Below are positions 54,253-63,491 of a DNA stretch of 64,000 nucleotides, piece after piece; within the stretch, counting starts at the first letter, position 1, and every line of letters starts with the position of its first letter. The position numbers and the translations under genes were made by a program. The stretch comes from an uncultured Roseburia sp. (GTDB taxonomy: Bacteria > Bacillota > Clostridia > Lachnospirales > Lachnospiraceae): positions 124,001-188,000 of the forward strand of contig UQNW01000003.1 of NCBI GenBank assembly GCA_900542495.1, in the 5' to 3' direction. The notes under the pieces are model-generated. The model was not told where the DNA came from. It worked only from the letters and a program-made list of their open reading frames with translations, and did not search any database.

Positions 54253-54333
54253 TAACTCATGCTTCTTCGATATCTTCGGATATTGGAGGAGCACTCCCCG
54301 AATATTCTGGCGTCTCGAATGAGGCGCCTTTTT
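54253..54333 (+). ncRNA. Candidate small RNA of about 80 nt between mreB and uvrA
   Basis: A -10 TATAAT (54241-54246) with a poor -35 (TATGAC, 16-base spacing) is followed by three hairpins: GATATC-TTCG-GATATT (54269-54284), GGAG-GAGCA-CTCC (54285-54297) and a terminator GGCGTCTC-GAAT-GAGGCGCC plus five T (54309-54333). The first and second can be replaced by GGATATT/AATATTC (54278-54284 with 54301-54307). No protein frame fits. The left part, 54084-54218, is A/T-rich with no gene. Confidence 0.4.
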
Positions 54334-54336
54334 ATT

Positions 54337-54369
54337 ATATCCGGATGCCATATAGCACCCGGATATTTT
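54337..54369. terminator. Hairpin at the uvrA 3' side
   Basis: ATATCCGG and ATGC pair with GCAC and CCGGATAT, with TTTT on the plus strand. On the minus strand, the uvrA direction, no T-run follows. It probably backs up the small-RNA terminator and marks the end of uvrA. Confidence 0.5.
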
Positions 54370-54391
54370 GAAAACTGCAACGCTCTATTCT

Positions 54392-57232
54392 TTATTTTTC
54401 CAGATATTTTTTCACGTATTGTCCGGTATAGGATTTCTTCACTTTCGCTACTTCTTCCGGTGTTCCCTGTGCGATCACCGTACCACCGCCATCTCCGCCT
54501 TCCGGTCCCATATCAATGATATAATCAGCGGTTTTAATAACATCCAGATTGTGTTCGATGACAACAACTGTGTTGCCTCCGTCTGAAAGTCTCCGCAGTA
54601 TCTCGATCAATTTGTGAACATCTGCAAAATGCAGTCCTGTCGTCGGCTCGTCCAGAATATAAATGGTCTTGCCCGTGCTGCGCTTGCTGAGTTCTGTTGC
54701 AAGTTTGATACGCTGTGCTTCACCACCGGACAGTTCCGTAGATGGCTGCCCGAGTTTTACATAGGAAAGTCCCACATCATATAAGGTCTGGATTTTACGC
54801 TCAATGGAAGGCACATTCTTAAAAAACTCTAATGCTTCCTCCACCGTCATATCCAGCACATCATAGATACTTTTTCCTTTATATTTTACTTCAAGCGTCT
54901 CTCTGTTATACCGCTTTCCTTCGCACACTTCGCATGGCACATAAACATCCGGCAGGAAATGCATCTCGATCTTAATGATTCCATCTCCGGAACATGCCTC
55001 GCAGCGTCCGCCTTTCACGTTAAAACTGAAACGACCTTTTTTATATCCTTTTGCTTTTGCATCCGGTGTTCCGGCAAAAAGGTCACGGATCATATCAAAG
55101 ACACCTGTGTAAGTTGCCGGATTGGAACGCGGTGTTCTTCCGATTGGAGACTGATCGATGTCAATGACTTTGTCTAACTGTTCCAGTCCAAGGATGTCAT
55201 CATGTTCGCCCGGAATACATCTTGCACGGTTTAAATCCCTTGCCAGATGTTTATATAAAATCTCATTCGTAAGAGAACTCTTTCCAGAGCCTGAAACACC
55301 TGTAATGCAGGTCATAACTCCCAACGGAATATCCACATCAATGTTCTTTAAATTATTTTCCCTTGCCCCTTTAATGGTAATAAAACCGGTCGGCTTCCTG
55401 CGCTCTTTTGGAACCGGGATCTTGATTCTTCCACTTAAATATGCACCTGTGACAGAATCCGGGTTCTGCATGATCTCTTCTGCAGTACCGCACGCAACCA
55501 CTTGTCCACCATGTGAGCCGGCTCCCGGTCCGATATCCACAATATAATCTGCGGCACGCATGGTGTCCTCATCATGTTCTACAACGATCAGCGTATTTCC
55601 AAGGTCTCTCAAATTCATCAGCGCACCAAGCAGTTTATCATTATCCCTCTGATGCAATCCAATAGACGGTTCATCTAAAATATAGGCAACTCCTACGAGT
55701 CCCGAGCCTATCTGGGTTGCCAGACGGATACGCTGTGCCTCTCCACCGGATAAAGTACCAGTTGCTCTCGATAATGACAGATAATCAAGTCCGACCTCAT
55801 TTAAAAATCCAACTCTCGCCCGGATCTCTTTCAAAATCTGGTCTCCGATCAGATGCTGCTGCTTTGTCAGTTCCATCTGATCCACAAACGTCTTAAGACT
55901 CTTCACTGACATGGAGGTCATCTCATAAATATTTTTGTCCGCAACCGTTACTGCGAGGGATTCCGGTTTCAGACGCTGTCCATGGCAGGCTTCACACGGT
56001 GTGATACGCATAAACTGTTCATACTCTGCTTTCATCGTCTCAGAGGAAGTCTCACGATATCTTCTCTGCACATTGCGGATCAGACCGTCAAATGCGACAT
56101 CATACACGCCCTCACCGCGCTGTCCTTTATAGCGTACTTTCAGTTCTTTTCCATGTGTTCCGTTGATCAGAACATCCTTAATCTCATCCGGATATTCTCC
56201 AAATGGTGTATCCAGCGAAAAATGATATTCCTCTGTCAGTGCCTTCAATATTGCATAGGTGAAGCTGCTCTTATCGGTGCAGGACTGCCAGCCCATTACC
56301 TGGATTGCCCCTTCCGAAATGCTCAGTTTCTTATCCGGAATCATCAGATCTATATCAAATTCCATTTTATATCCAAGTCCAAAGCAGGTAGGGCACGCAC
56401 CGAATGGATTGTTAAAAGAAAAGCTTCTTGGTTCCACCTCATCAATGCTGATGCCACAATCCGGGCAGGAAAAACTTTCCGAAAACTGGATTGGTTCTCC
56501 GTCAATGACATCCACGATCATCAGACCGTCTGCAAGCTGCAGCACATTCTCAATCGAGTCTGTCAGTCGTTTTTCAATTCCCGGCTTTACCATAAGACGA
56601 TCCACAACGATCTCTATGTTATGTTTTTTATTTTTTTCTAATTTGATTTCTTCTGACAATTCATAGAGATTGCCGTCCACAACAACACGGACATAGCCGC
56701 TTCGCTTTGCCTGTTCAAAAAACTTCTGGTGTTCTCCCTTACGTCCTCTGACCACCGGAGCTAAAAGCTGAATCTTGGTGCGCTCCGGGAGTTCCATAAT
56801 CTGATCGACCATCTGATCCACGGTCTGTTTTTTAATCTCTTTCCCACATTTCGGACAATGCGGCACACCGATTCTTGCATAGAGCAGACGAAAATAATCA
56901 TAAATCTCCGTGACCGTTCCTACCGTTGATCTTGGATTCCGGTTTGTCGACTTCTGATCAATGGAAATTGCCGGAGAAAGTCCTTCGATTTTTTCCACAT
57001 TCGGTTTTTCCATCTGTCCTAAAAACTGTCTCGCATAAGAAGACAAAGACTCCATGTATCGTCTCTGTCCTTCTGCATAAATTGTATCAAATGCAAGGGA
57101 TGACTTGCCAGAACCGGAAAGTCCGGTCAATACAACAAATTCATCTCTTGGAATATCTACATCTACATTCTTCAAGTTATGTTCATTCGCACCGCGGATC
57201 TTAATGTACTTGCGGTTTTCTGATGTCTTCAT
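54392..57232 (-). CDS. uvrA: Excinuclease ABC subunit A
   Basis: 946 residues from the ATG at 57232 (MKTSENRKYIKIRGANEHN); a GTG at 57265 is in frame but has no good ribosome site. Two ABC modules: Walker A GLSGSGKSSLAFDTIYAEG and GVSGSGKSSLTNEILY; signatures LSGGEAQRIRLA and LSGGEAQRIKLA. Zinc-finger Cys sets appear at CPKCGKE, CPDCG/CPTC, CEAC and CEVC. It finds helix-distorting DNA lesions and loads UvrB. It follows uvrB closely, so it is probably co-transcribed and SOS-controlled. Confidence 0.97.
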   Translation of the reverse strand: MKTSENRKYIKIRGANEHNLKNVDVDIPRDEFVVLTGLSGSGKSSLAFDTIYAEGQRRYMESLSSYARQFLGQMEKPNVEKIEGLSPAISIDQKSTNRNPRSTVGTVTEIYDYFRLLYARIGVPHCPKCGKEIKKQTVDQMVDQIMELPERTKIQLLAPVVRGRKGEHQKFFEQAKRSGYVRVVVDGNLYELSEEIKLEKNKKHNIEIVVDRLMVKPGIEKRLTDSIENVLQLADGLMIVDVIDGEPIQFSESFSCPDCGISIDEVEPRSFSFNNPFGACPTCFGLGYKMEFDIDLMIPDKKLSISEGAIQVMGWQSCTDKSSFTYAILKALTEEYHFSLDTPFGEYPDEIKDVLINGTHGKELKVRYKGQRGEGVYDVAFDGLIRNVQRRYRETSSETMKAEYEQFMRITPCEACHGQRLKPESLAVTVADKNIYEMTSMSVKSLKTFVDQMELTKQQHLIGDQILKEIRARVGFLNEVGLDYLSLSRATGTLSGGEAQRIRLATQIGSGLVGVAYILDEPSIGLHQRDNDKLLGALMNLRDLGNTLIVVEHDEDTMRAADYIVDIGPGAGSHGGQVVACGTAEEIMQNPDSVTGAYLSGRIKIPVPKERRKPTGFITIKGARENNLKNIDVDIPLGVMTCITGVSGSGKSSLTNEILYKHLARDLNRARCIPGEHDDILGLEQLDKVIDIDQSPIGRTPRSNPATYTGVFDMIRDLFAGTPDAKAKGYKKGRFSFNVKGGRCEACSGDGIIKIEMHFLPDVYVPCEVCEGKRYNRETLEVKYKGKSIYDVLDMTVEEALEFFKNVPSIERKIQTLYDVGLSYVKLGQPSTELSGGEAQRIKLATELSKRSTGKTIYILDEPTTGLHFADVHKLIEILRRLSDGGNTVVVIEHNLDVIKTADYIIDMGPEGGDGGGTVIAQGTPEEVAKVKKSYTGQYVKKYLEK

Positions 57233-57279
57233 ATTTTTTCTTGCCTTTCTATAAATACTTGTCACTTCATAATTACACT

Positions 57280-59259
57280 TTATAAATCTTCAAGCATCTT
57301 CTTCAACTGTATCATCTGATCACGATATTCGGCTGCTGCCTCAAAATTCAGATCACTGGCTGCTTTCTTCATCTTCTTCTGAATGTCAGCGATCAGCTTC
57401 TCTAATTCTTCTCTGTTCATAGACTCAGGATCTTTCTTGAAGTTCAGTTCCTCCTGTGCCACTTTCTTGGATACACTGATCAGATCACGAACGGACTTCT
57501 GGATCGTTGTCGGTGTAATATTATGTTCCTTATTATATTCCTGCTGGATCTTACGACGCCGCTCAGTCTCGTTGATCGCATTACGCATGGAATCTGTGAT
57601 CTTATCGGCATACATAATAACATGTCCCTCGCTGTTACGCGCCGCACGTCCGATTGTCTGAATCAAAGATGTCTCGGATCGCAAAAATCCTTCCTTGTCT
57701 GCATCCAAAATTGCCACCAGCGTAATCTCCGGAATGTCAAGTCCCTCTCGAAGCAGGTTGATTCCAACTAAAACATCAAACACATCCAGACGCAGAGCAC
57801 GGATAATCTCTGCACGTTCCAGAGTATCAATATCCGAATGCAGATATTTTACACGGATACCGAGTTCTTTCATATAGTCCGTCAGATCTTCTGCCATTCT
57901 CTTAGTCAAAGTCGTAATCAAAACCTTGTGTTTCTTCGCTGTCTCTTTATTCACTTCTCCGATCAGATCGTCAATCTGTCCCTCTACCGGGCGGACTACC
58001 ACCTCAGGATCAAGCAGACCTGTTGGCCGGATGATCTGTTCTGCACGGAGTAACTCATGCTCATCTTCATACGTATTTGGTGTTGCAGAAACAAACAGCA
58101 TCTGATCTATCTTGCTCTCGAATTCCTCAAAATTCAAAGGTCGGTTGTCTTTTGCCGAAGGAAGACGAAAACCATAATCTACAAGTGTCGTTTTTCTGGA
58201 CTGGTCACCTGCATACATTCCTCCTATCTGTGGAATCGTAATATGTGACTCGTCTACAATAATCAGAAAATCATCCTTAAAATAATCCATCAGCGTATGC
58301 GGGGTTGCTCCTGCCGGAAGTCCAGCAAGATGTCTGGAATAATTTTCAATGCCGCTGCAAAATCCTGTTTCTTTCAACATCTCAATATCAAAATTGGTTC
58401 TCTCTGCGATACGCTGTGCCTCTAACAGCTTGTCTTCGCCCTTGAAATATTTCACGCGCTCTTCCATTTCCGCTTCAATATTCACGCATGCTTTCTGAAT
58501 CTTTTCCATAGGGACAACATAATGGGAAGCCGGGAAAACCGCAAAATGTTCCAGACTGCACTTGACCTCCCCGGTCAGCACATCAATCTCCGTGATCCGG
58601 TCGATCTCGTCTCCGAAAAATTCCACGCGGATTGCCGTGTCACTGTAGTTTGCCGGAAAAATCTCCACTGTGTCACCGCGCACACGGAATGTACCCCGGT
58701 GAAAATCCATATCATTTCTCGTATATTGGATGTCAACCAGCGCACGGATGACTTCGTCTCTGTCCTTCTCCATTCCCGGACGCAGAGATACCATCATGCC
58801 AAGATAATCCTCCGGGCTGCCCAGACCATAGATACAGGAAACCGAGGCGATCACGATCACATCTTTCCGCTCTACAAGTGCCGCCGTGGCAGACAAACGC
58901 AATTTATCAATCTCCTCATTGATTGCAGAATCCTTCGCAATATAGGTATCCGTCTGCGGCACATATGCCTCCGGCTGATAATAATCGTAGTAGGATACGA
59001 AGTATTCCACCGCATTTTCCGGGAAGAACTCCTTGAATTCTCCGTAGAGCTGCGCTGCCAGTGTCTTATTGTGCGAAATGATGAGAGTCGGCTTATTAAG
59101 CTGTGCGATGACGTTCGCCATCGTAAAGGTCTTACCGGATCCAGTAACACCGAGTAAGGTCTCGAACTGATTTCCCTCTTTGAAACCTTTTACCAGTTCT
59201 TCGATCGCCTGGGGCTGATCACCGGTTGGCTGGTATGGGGCGTGTAGTTTGAACTCCAT
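57280..59259 (-). CDS. uvrB: Excinuclease ABC subunit B
   Basis: 659 residues. Walker A GVTGSGKTFTMANV near 38, beta-hairpin YYDYYQPEAYVP, DESH box and the UvrB-UvrC interaction domain at the C-terminus (AEYRDQMIQLKKML). It verifies damage and recruits UvrC. GGGAG precedes the ATG. The upstream gap carries a promoter and a LexA-type box. Confidence 0.97.
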   Translation of the reverse strand: MEFKLHAPYQPTGDQPQAIEELVKGFKEGNQFETLLGVTGSGKTFTMANVIAQLNKPTLIISHNKTLAAQLYGEFKEFFPENAVEYFVSYYDYYQPEAYVPQTDTYIAKDSAINEEIDKLRLSATAALVERKDVIVIASVSCIYGLGSPEDYLGMMVSLRPGMEKDRDEVIRALVDIQYTRNDMDFHRGTFRVRGDTVEIFPANYSDTAIRVEFFGDEIDRITEIDVLTGEVKCSLEHFAVFPASHYVVPMEKIQKACVNIEAEMEERVKYFKGEDKLLEAQRIAERTNFDIEMLKETGFCSGIENYSRHLAGLPAGATPHTLMDYFKDDFLIIVDESHITIPQIGGMYAGDQSRKTTLVDYGFRLPSAKDNRPLNFEEFESKIDQMLFVSATPNTYEDEHELLRAEQIIRPTGLLDPEVVVRPVEGQIDDLIGEVNKETAKKHKVLITTLTKRMAEDLTDYMKELGIRVKYLHSDIDTLERAEIIRALRLDVFDVLVGINLLREGLDIPEITLVAILDADKEGFLRSETSLIQTIGRAARNSEGHVIMYADKITDSMRNAINETERRRKIQQEYNKEHNITPTTIQKSVRDLISVSKKVAQEELNFKKDPESMNREELEKLIADIQKKMKKAASDLNFEAAAEYRDQMIQLKKMLEDL

Positions 59260-59354
59260 TACACTGTCTCCCTTCTTGAATCTATCAAAAACTGAATTCT
59301 ATGTTTCAATAAAAAAGACAAAACCATTTTTTATAGTATTGCATTTATACGCTA

Positions 59355-59383
59355 ATTCTACTACAAAGATTTGATTTTGTCTA
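59355..59383 (-). promoter_or_regulatory. Promoter of uvrBA
   Basis: Minus strand TAGACA (59378-59383), 17 bases, TAGAAT (59355-59360): five of six consensus matches in each box. Lies about 95 bases before the uvrB start. Confidence 0.65.
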
Positions 59384-59391
59384 TTATTTAG

Positions 59392-59405
59392 AGAACATTT
59401 GTTCT
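59392..59405. promoter_or_regulatory. LexA/SOS box upstream of uvrBA
   Basis: AGAACATTTGTTCT is a perfect 14-base palindrome that matches the Gram-positive LexA core GAAC-N4-GTTC. It lies eight bases upstream of the -35 box. Confidence 0.75.
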
Positions 59406-59440
59406 GTTTTTATTAATTTTAACATTACCTCCATCCGCAA

Positions 59441-59485
59441 TAAAAAATCAGAGCATTCAGACAATTTCTCACGCTGAATGCTCTG
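59441..59485 (-). terminator. Rho-independent terminator of secA
   Basis: CAGAGCATTCAG (59474-59485 read on minus) pairs perfectly with CTGAATGCTCTG (59449-59460), then a run of six T. It starts nine bases after the secA stop. The rest of 59260-59493 holds the uvrB control region. Confidence 0.95.
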
Positions 59486-59493
59486 CATCTTTT

Positions 59494-62067
59494 TTACTCT
59501 GCGAATCTTCCGCAGCACTGTTTGTATTTCTTTCCAGAGCCACATGGGCATGGATCATTTGGATAAATCTTCGCTGCTGCACGTTTCTTCGGTTCAGCAG
59601 GTGCAGAATCATCTTTATTTGTTCCGGTTACTTTTGCAACCTGTTCACGCTCTACCTTCTGCTCAATCTTCACATGATATAACAGACGGATCGTATCTTC
59701 CTGAATGTTCGCTGTCATCTCATCAAACATATCAAATCCTGCCATCTTGTACTCTACAAGAGGATCTCTCTGACCATAAGCCTGCAGTCCGATACCCTGA
59801 CGAAGCTGATCCATATCATCTATATGATCCATCCATTTACGGTCGATCACTTTCAGTAAAACAACTCGCTCTAACTCGCGGAACTGTTCCGGTTCCGGGA
59901 ACTCTGTCTCTTTTGCTTCATAAAGCTTCACAGCTTTCTCTTTTAGGAGATGCTTCAGTTCTTTGTTATTCCTGATATCAGCAATCGTTTCTTCTGTTAT
60001 AGGTTCCAGCGGAATGATAGGAAGCAGCAACTGATTCAGTTCATTTAAATCCCACTCGTCTTTTGGAATCTCAGAAGAAATACAGGTATCCACGCAGCTC
60101 TCCACACGGTCTGTGATCATCTTGAAGATCGCATCTCTCATGCTCTCTCCATTTAACACGCGCAGACGCTCTTTGTAAATGATCTCTCTCTGATCGTTCA
60201 TAACCTGATCATATTCTAACAGGTTCTTACGGATACCGTAGTTGTTTGCCTCAATCTTCTGTTGTGCTTTCTCGATGGCAGAGGTAAGCATCTTGTGCTG
60301 GATCTGTTCATTTTCCGGAACGCCAAGTGCATTGAACACATCCATCAGTTTATCAGAGCCAAAGAGTCTCATCAGATCATCTTCGAGCGAAATGAAGAAC
60401 TGTGATTCTCCCACATCTCCCTGACGGCCAGAACGACCGCGGAGCTGATTGTCAATACGTCTTGATTCATGACGTTCCGTACCAATGATCTTAAGACCAC
60501 CTGCTGCTCTTGCGTCATCATCAAGCTTAATATCCGTACCACGGCCTGCCATGTTTGTTGCGATCGTAACTGCTCCATGCTGTCCGGCACCTGCTACGAT
60601 CTCAGCCTCTAGTTCGTGGAACTTCGCATTTAATACAGTATGAGGGATTCCCTCTCTTTTTAACATGCCGCTGAGCAGTTCGGAAGTATCAATGTTGATC
60701 GTACCAACCAGTACCGGCTGTCCTTTCTCATGTGCCTTCTTCACTTCCTCGACAACTGCACGATATTTTTCTTTCTTGGTCTTATATACGGCATCATGAT
60801 GATCGATACGCTGGATTGGTTTATTGGTCGGGATTTCAATAACGTCCATACCGTAAATATCACGGAACTCTTTTTCTTCTGTGAGTGCTGTACCAGTCAT
60901 ACCGGCCTTTTTGTCAAATTTGTTGAAGAAGTTCTGGAATGTGATTGTTGCAAGCGTCTTGCTCTCACGTTTTACTTTTACATGCTCCTTCGCTTCGATT
61001 GCCTGATGAAGTCCGTCTGAATAACGGCGTCCCGGCATAATACGTCCGGTAAATTCATCAACGATCATGACCTCGTTATCCTTTACCACGTAGTCCTGAT
61101 CGCGGAACATAAGGTTATGTGCTCTCAGAGCAAGGATCACATTGTGCTGGATCTCAAGGTTCTCAGCATCTGCGAGGTTGTCGATCTTGAAGAACTGCTC
61201 AACCTTTTTCACACCTTCCTGTGTCAGGTTGACAACTTTATCCTTCTCGTTGACAACAAAGTCTCCTGTCTCTTCCTGTTCAATACCCATGATGGCGTCC
61301 ATCTTGGAGTACTCCGGCACATCCTCACCACGTTTTAACTGTGTTGCGAGAATATCGCACGCTTCATATAGTTTGGTAGATTTACCACTCTGACCGGAAA
61401 TGATCAGTGGTGTTCTCGCCTCGTCGATCAATACAGAGTCGACCTCATCGATGATGGCATAATGCAATCCACGCTGAACAAGCTGCTCTTTGTAGATCAC
61501 CATGTTATCTCTCAGATAATCAAAACCAAGTTCGTTATTTGTAACATAAGTAATATCACAGTTATATGCTTCCCTACGCTCGTCGTTCGTCATGGAATTT
61601 AACACGACGCCTACTTTCAGTCCAAGGAATTCATGAACCTGTCCCATCCACTCAGAATCTCGTTTTGCAAGGTAATCATTGACGGTTACGATGCAGACAC
61701 CTTTGCCTTCCAGTGCATTCAGGTATGCCGGCAGTGTAGAAACAAGTGTCTTACCTTCACCGGTCTTCATCTCTGCAATACGTCCCTGATGAAGAATGAT
61801 ACCACCGATAATCTGTACGCGGTAATGCTCCATGCCGAGCACACGTTTTGCTGCTTCACGAACCGTTGCAAATGCTTCCGGCAAAAGGTCATCCAAAGTC
61901 TCGCCCTTTTCCAGACGCTCTTTATATTCTTTTGTTTTGTTTCTTAATTCTTCATCGGAAAGTTTCTGCATAGAGTCACGATAAGACTCTACTTTGTCAA
62001 CAAGCGGATAGATTCTTTTCAGCTCTCTCTCGCTGTGTGTTCCGAAGATTTTTGTCAATGCTCCCAT
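59494..62067 (-). CDS. secA: Preprotein translocase ATPase SecA
   Basis: 857 residues. Walker A MKTGEGKTLVSTLPAYLNAL near 100, DEVDSVLIDEARTPLIISG, GTDIKLDD, and helicase motif LRGRSGRQGD. The C-terminal zinc site CPCGSGKKYKQCCG binds SecB or ribosomes in other species. It drives Sec-dependent export, including the signal-peptide proteins in this window. AGGAGTTTTT precedes the ATG; the promoter lies at 62156-62184. Confidence 0.97.
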   Translation of the reverse strand: MGALTKIFGTHSERELKRIYPLVDKVESYRDSMQKLSDEELRNKTKEYKERLEKGETLDDLLPEAFATVREAAKRVLGMEHYRVQIIGGIILHQGRIAEMKTGEGKTLVSTLPAYLNALEGKGVCIVTVNDYLAKRDSEWMGQVHEFLGLKVGVVLNSMTNDERREAYNCDITYVTNNELGFDYLRDNMVIYKEQLVQRGLHYAIIDEVDSVLIDEARTPLIISGQSGKSTKLYEACDILATQLKRGEDVPEYSKMDAIMGIEQEETGDFVVNEKDKVVNLTQEGVKKVEQFFKIDNLADAENLEIQHNVILALRAHNLMFRDQDYVVKDNEVMIVDEFTGRIMPGRRYSDGLHQAIEAKEHVKVKRESKTLATITFQNFFNKFDKKAGMTGTALTEEKEFRDIYGMDVIEIPTNKPIQRIDHHDAVYKTKKEKYRAVVEEVKKAHEKGQPVLVGTINIDTSELLSGMLKREGIPHTVLNAKFHELEAEIVAGAGQHGAVTIATNMAGRGTDIKLDDDARAAGGLKIIGTERHESRRIDNQLRGRSGRQGDVGESQFFISLEDDLMRLFGSDKLMDVFNALGVPENEQIQHKMLTSAIEKAQQKIEANNYGIRKNLLEYDQVMNDQREIIYKERLRVLNGESMRDAIFKMITDRVESCVDTCISSEIPKDEWDLNELNQLLLPIIPLEPITEETIADIRNNKELKHLLKEKAVKLYEAKETEFPEPEQFRELERVVLLKVIDRKWMDHIDDMDQLRQGIGLQAYGQRDPLVEYKMAGFDMFDEMTANIQEDTIRLLYHVKIEQKVEREQVAKVTGTNKDDSAPAEPKKRAAAKIYPNDPCPCGSGKKYKQCCGRFAE

Positions 62068-62155
62068 AAAAACTCCTATTCCTGTCCCCGGCTTTATTAA
62101 ATTTGAACATCTGTACTGTAAAATTTACCAGCTACAAATCTCGCACGGTATCGCT

Positions 62156-62184
62156 ATTGTAACACTTTTCAAGCTTTATCACAA
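62156..62184 (-). promoter_or_regulatory. Promoter of secA
   Basis: Minus strand TTGTGA (62179-62184), 17 bases, TACAAT (62156-62161). In 62185-62443 there is no gene; a weak plus-strand promoter (TGTACA, 17 bases, TATAAT near 62383) may serve the Uma2 gene. Confidence 0.65.
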
Positions 62185-62443
62185 CTAAAATAGGCGTAAA
62201 CGATTTGTGAATTTTTTATTAACTGCAAAATATCCTGTCGGATTTATGTATACATAATTTAATTGTCGTCCTCCGCAGCAAAACTACAAGTGTTTTTCTG
62301 CTAAGCTAACAGTAACCCTCCACAAACAGATATCTTTATTTTTGTTTTATATTATGTACATATTTTTAATTATAAGCTATAATTCTATTGCAAGATGACG
62401 AAGATACTCTTATCCCCTATTATTTATGAAAGGTGGTGTTTTA

Positions 62444-62986
62444 ATGACTTTACCACAGGAAAGAATCTATACTACAGATGATATTTATAACCTCCCGGAT
62501 GGGGAACGCGCCGAACTGATCGATGGTCAAATCTATTACATGGCTCCACCTACACGCAGACATCAGCTTATAGCCGGCAATCTCTTTACCATCATTAACA
62601 CCTATATAAAATCAAGAGGGGGGTTGTGTGAGCCATATATCGCTCCATTTGCCGTTTTTCTAAATGCAGATGATAAAAATTATGTTGAACCGGATATAAG
62701 CGTCATCTGCGACAAATCCAAGCTCACAGATAAAGGCTGCAATGGTGCACCAGATTGGATTATAGAAATAGTATCATCTGGCAGCAGACGAATGGACTAT
62801 TACACAAAACTATTCAAATACCGTACTGCTGGTGTTCGCGAATACTGGATTGTTGATCCAGAAAAAAAACGGATTACTGTATACGATCTGGAACATGGTG
62901 ATATTGACGAATACTCATTCTCAGATACGATCAACGTAGGAATCTATCCAGATTTATTTATCGACTTTAACAGTATAAACGACTAA
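62444..62986 (+). CDS. Uma2 family protein (DUF820, restriction-endonuclease fold)
   Basis: 180 residues from the ATG at 62444, placed by GAAAGGTGGTG upstream; the ATG at 62426 lies before this site. PDGERAELIDGQIYYM near 20, EPDISVICDKSKL near 80 and APDWIIEIVSSGS near 105 give the D...E-x-V type nuclease core; VDPEKKRITVYDL follows. The family is abundant in Cyanobacteria and scattered in Firmicutes, biological role unknown. A single gene with its own terminator. Confidence 0.88.
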   Translation: MTLPQERIYTTDDIYNLPDGERAELIDGQIYYMAPPTRRHQLIAGNLFTIINTYIKSRGGLCEPYIAPFAVFLNADDKNYVEPDISVICDKSKLTDKGCNGAPDWIIEIVSSGSRRMDYYTKLFKYRTAGVREYWIVDPEKKRITVYDLEHGDIDEYSFSDTINVGIYPDLFIDFNSIND

Positions 62987-62989
62987 CTC

Positions 62990-63018
62990 ATGCCCCGGCA
63001 TAACATCCGGGGTATTTT
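62990..63018 (+). terminator. Terminator of the Uma2-family gene
   Basis: ATGCCCCGG pairs with CCGGGGTAT around an eight-base loop, followed by T-rich sequence. It begins just after the stop codon. Confidence 0.85.
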
Positions 63019-63037
63019 GATTTTCCAAAAAAAGAAC

Positions 63038-63067
63038 TTGTCGAACACTTCCGGGATGATATATAAT
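63038..63067 (+). promoter_or_regulatory. Promoter of the TSCPD-domain gene
   Basis: TTGTCG (63038-63043), 18 bases, TATAAT (63062-63067), about 42 bases before the start codon. Confidence 0.65.
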
Positions 63068-63108
63068 GTATGGAATCGTATCATCAAAAGAGGAGGTCTG
63101 CATATATT

Positions 63109-63366
63109 ATGAAGTATGTATACAAAACAAAAGGTACATGTTCTACCCAGATTGAATTAGAATTAGAAGGAAATGTGGTTCATAACGTAAAATTTACCGG
63201 TGGCTGCAACGGAAATCTTCAGGCGATTCCAAAGCTTGTAGAGGGCTTAACCGTTGAGCAGGTAGAGCAGAAAATTGGAGGTATCTCCTGCAACGGACGT
63301 GGAACTTCCTGCGGAGACCAGCTTGCAAAAGCCTGTCGTGAAGCTTACGAGGCAGAGCAGAAATAA
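63109..63366 (+). CDS. TSCPD-domain protein, TIGR03905 type
   Basis: 85 residues from the ATG at 63109, with AGAGGAGGT upstream. GTCSTQIELELEGNVVHNVK, FTGGCNGNLQAIPKLVEG and CNGRGTSCGDQLAKAC match this small family, with five cysteines that could bind metal. Related domains form the C-terminal end of some ribonucleotide reductases. Free-standing members are uncharacterised. Confidence 0.88.
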   Translation: MKYVYKTKGTCSTQIELELEGNVVHNVKFTGGCNGNLQAIPKLVEGLTVEQVEQKIGGISCNGRGTSCGDQLAKACREAYEAEQK

Positions 63367-63387
63367 ATAATGCTTGTAAAGTTTGAC

Positions 63388-63474
63388 AAAAAGAAAATCG
63401 TCCAGATAATATGATTTCCTTTGTAAGCTTTGCGAACAGGAACATCATATTTCGTCTGGACGATTTTTCTTTTT
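63388..63474. repeat. Dispersed hairpin, copy 2, between convergent genes
   Basis: Same element as at 40254-40339, reverse orientation. CGTCCAGA pairs with TCTGGACG, AATATGAT with ATCATATT, and the tip TTTGCGAACAGGAACATC is shared with copy 1. Two stem pairs differ from copy 1 in a compensatory way. The A5 and T5 ends give bidirectional termination for the TSCPD gene and dpaB. Confidence 0.82.
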
Positions 63475-63491
63475 CATTAACAATACGAGGT

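Noticed and set aside
55982..56666. Plus-strand frames of 219 and 135 residues
   Set aside because: Opposite to uvrA, which has complete conserved motifs; no promoter or ribosome site.
58522..59157. Plus-strand frame of 211 residues
   Set aside because: Lies wholly antisense to uvrB; the sequence has no recognisable domain.
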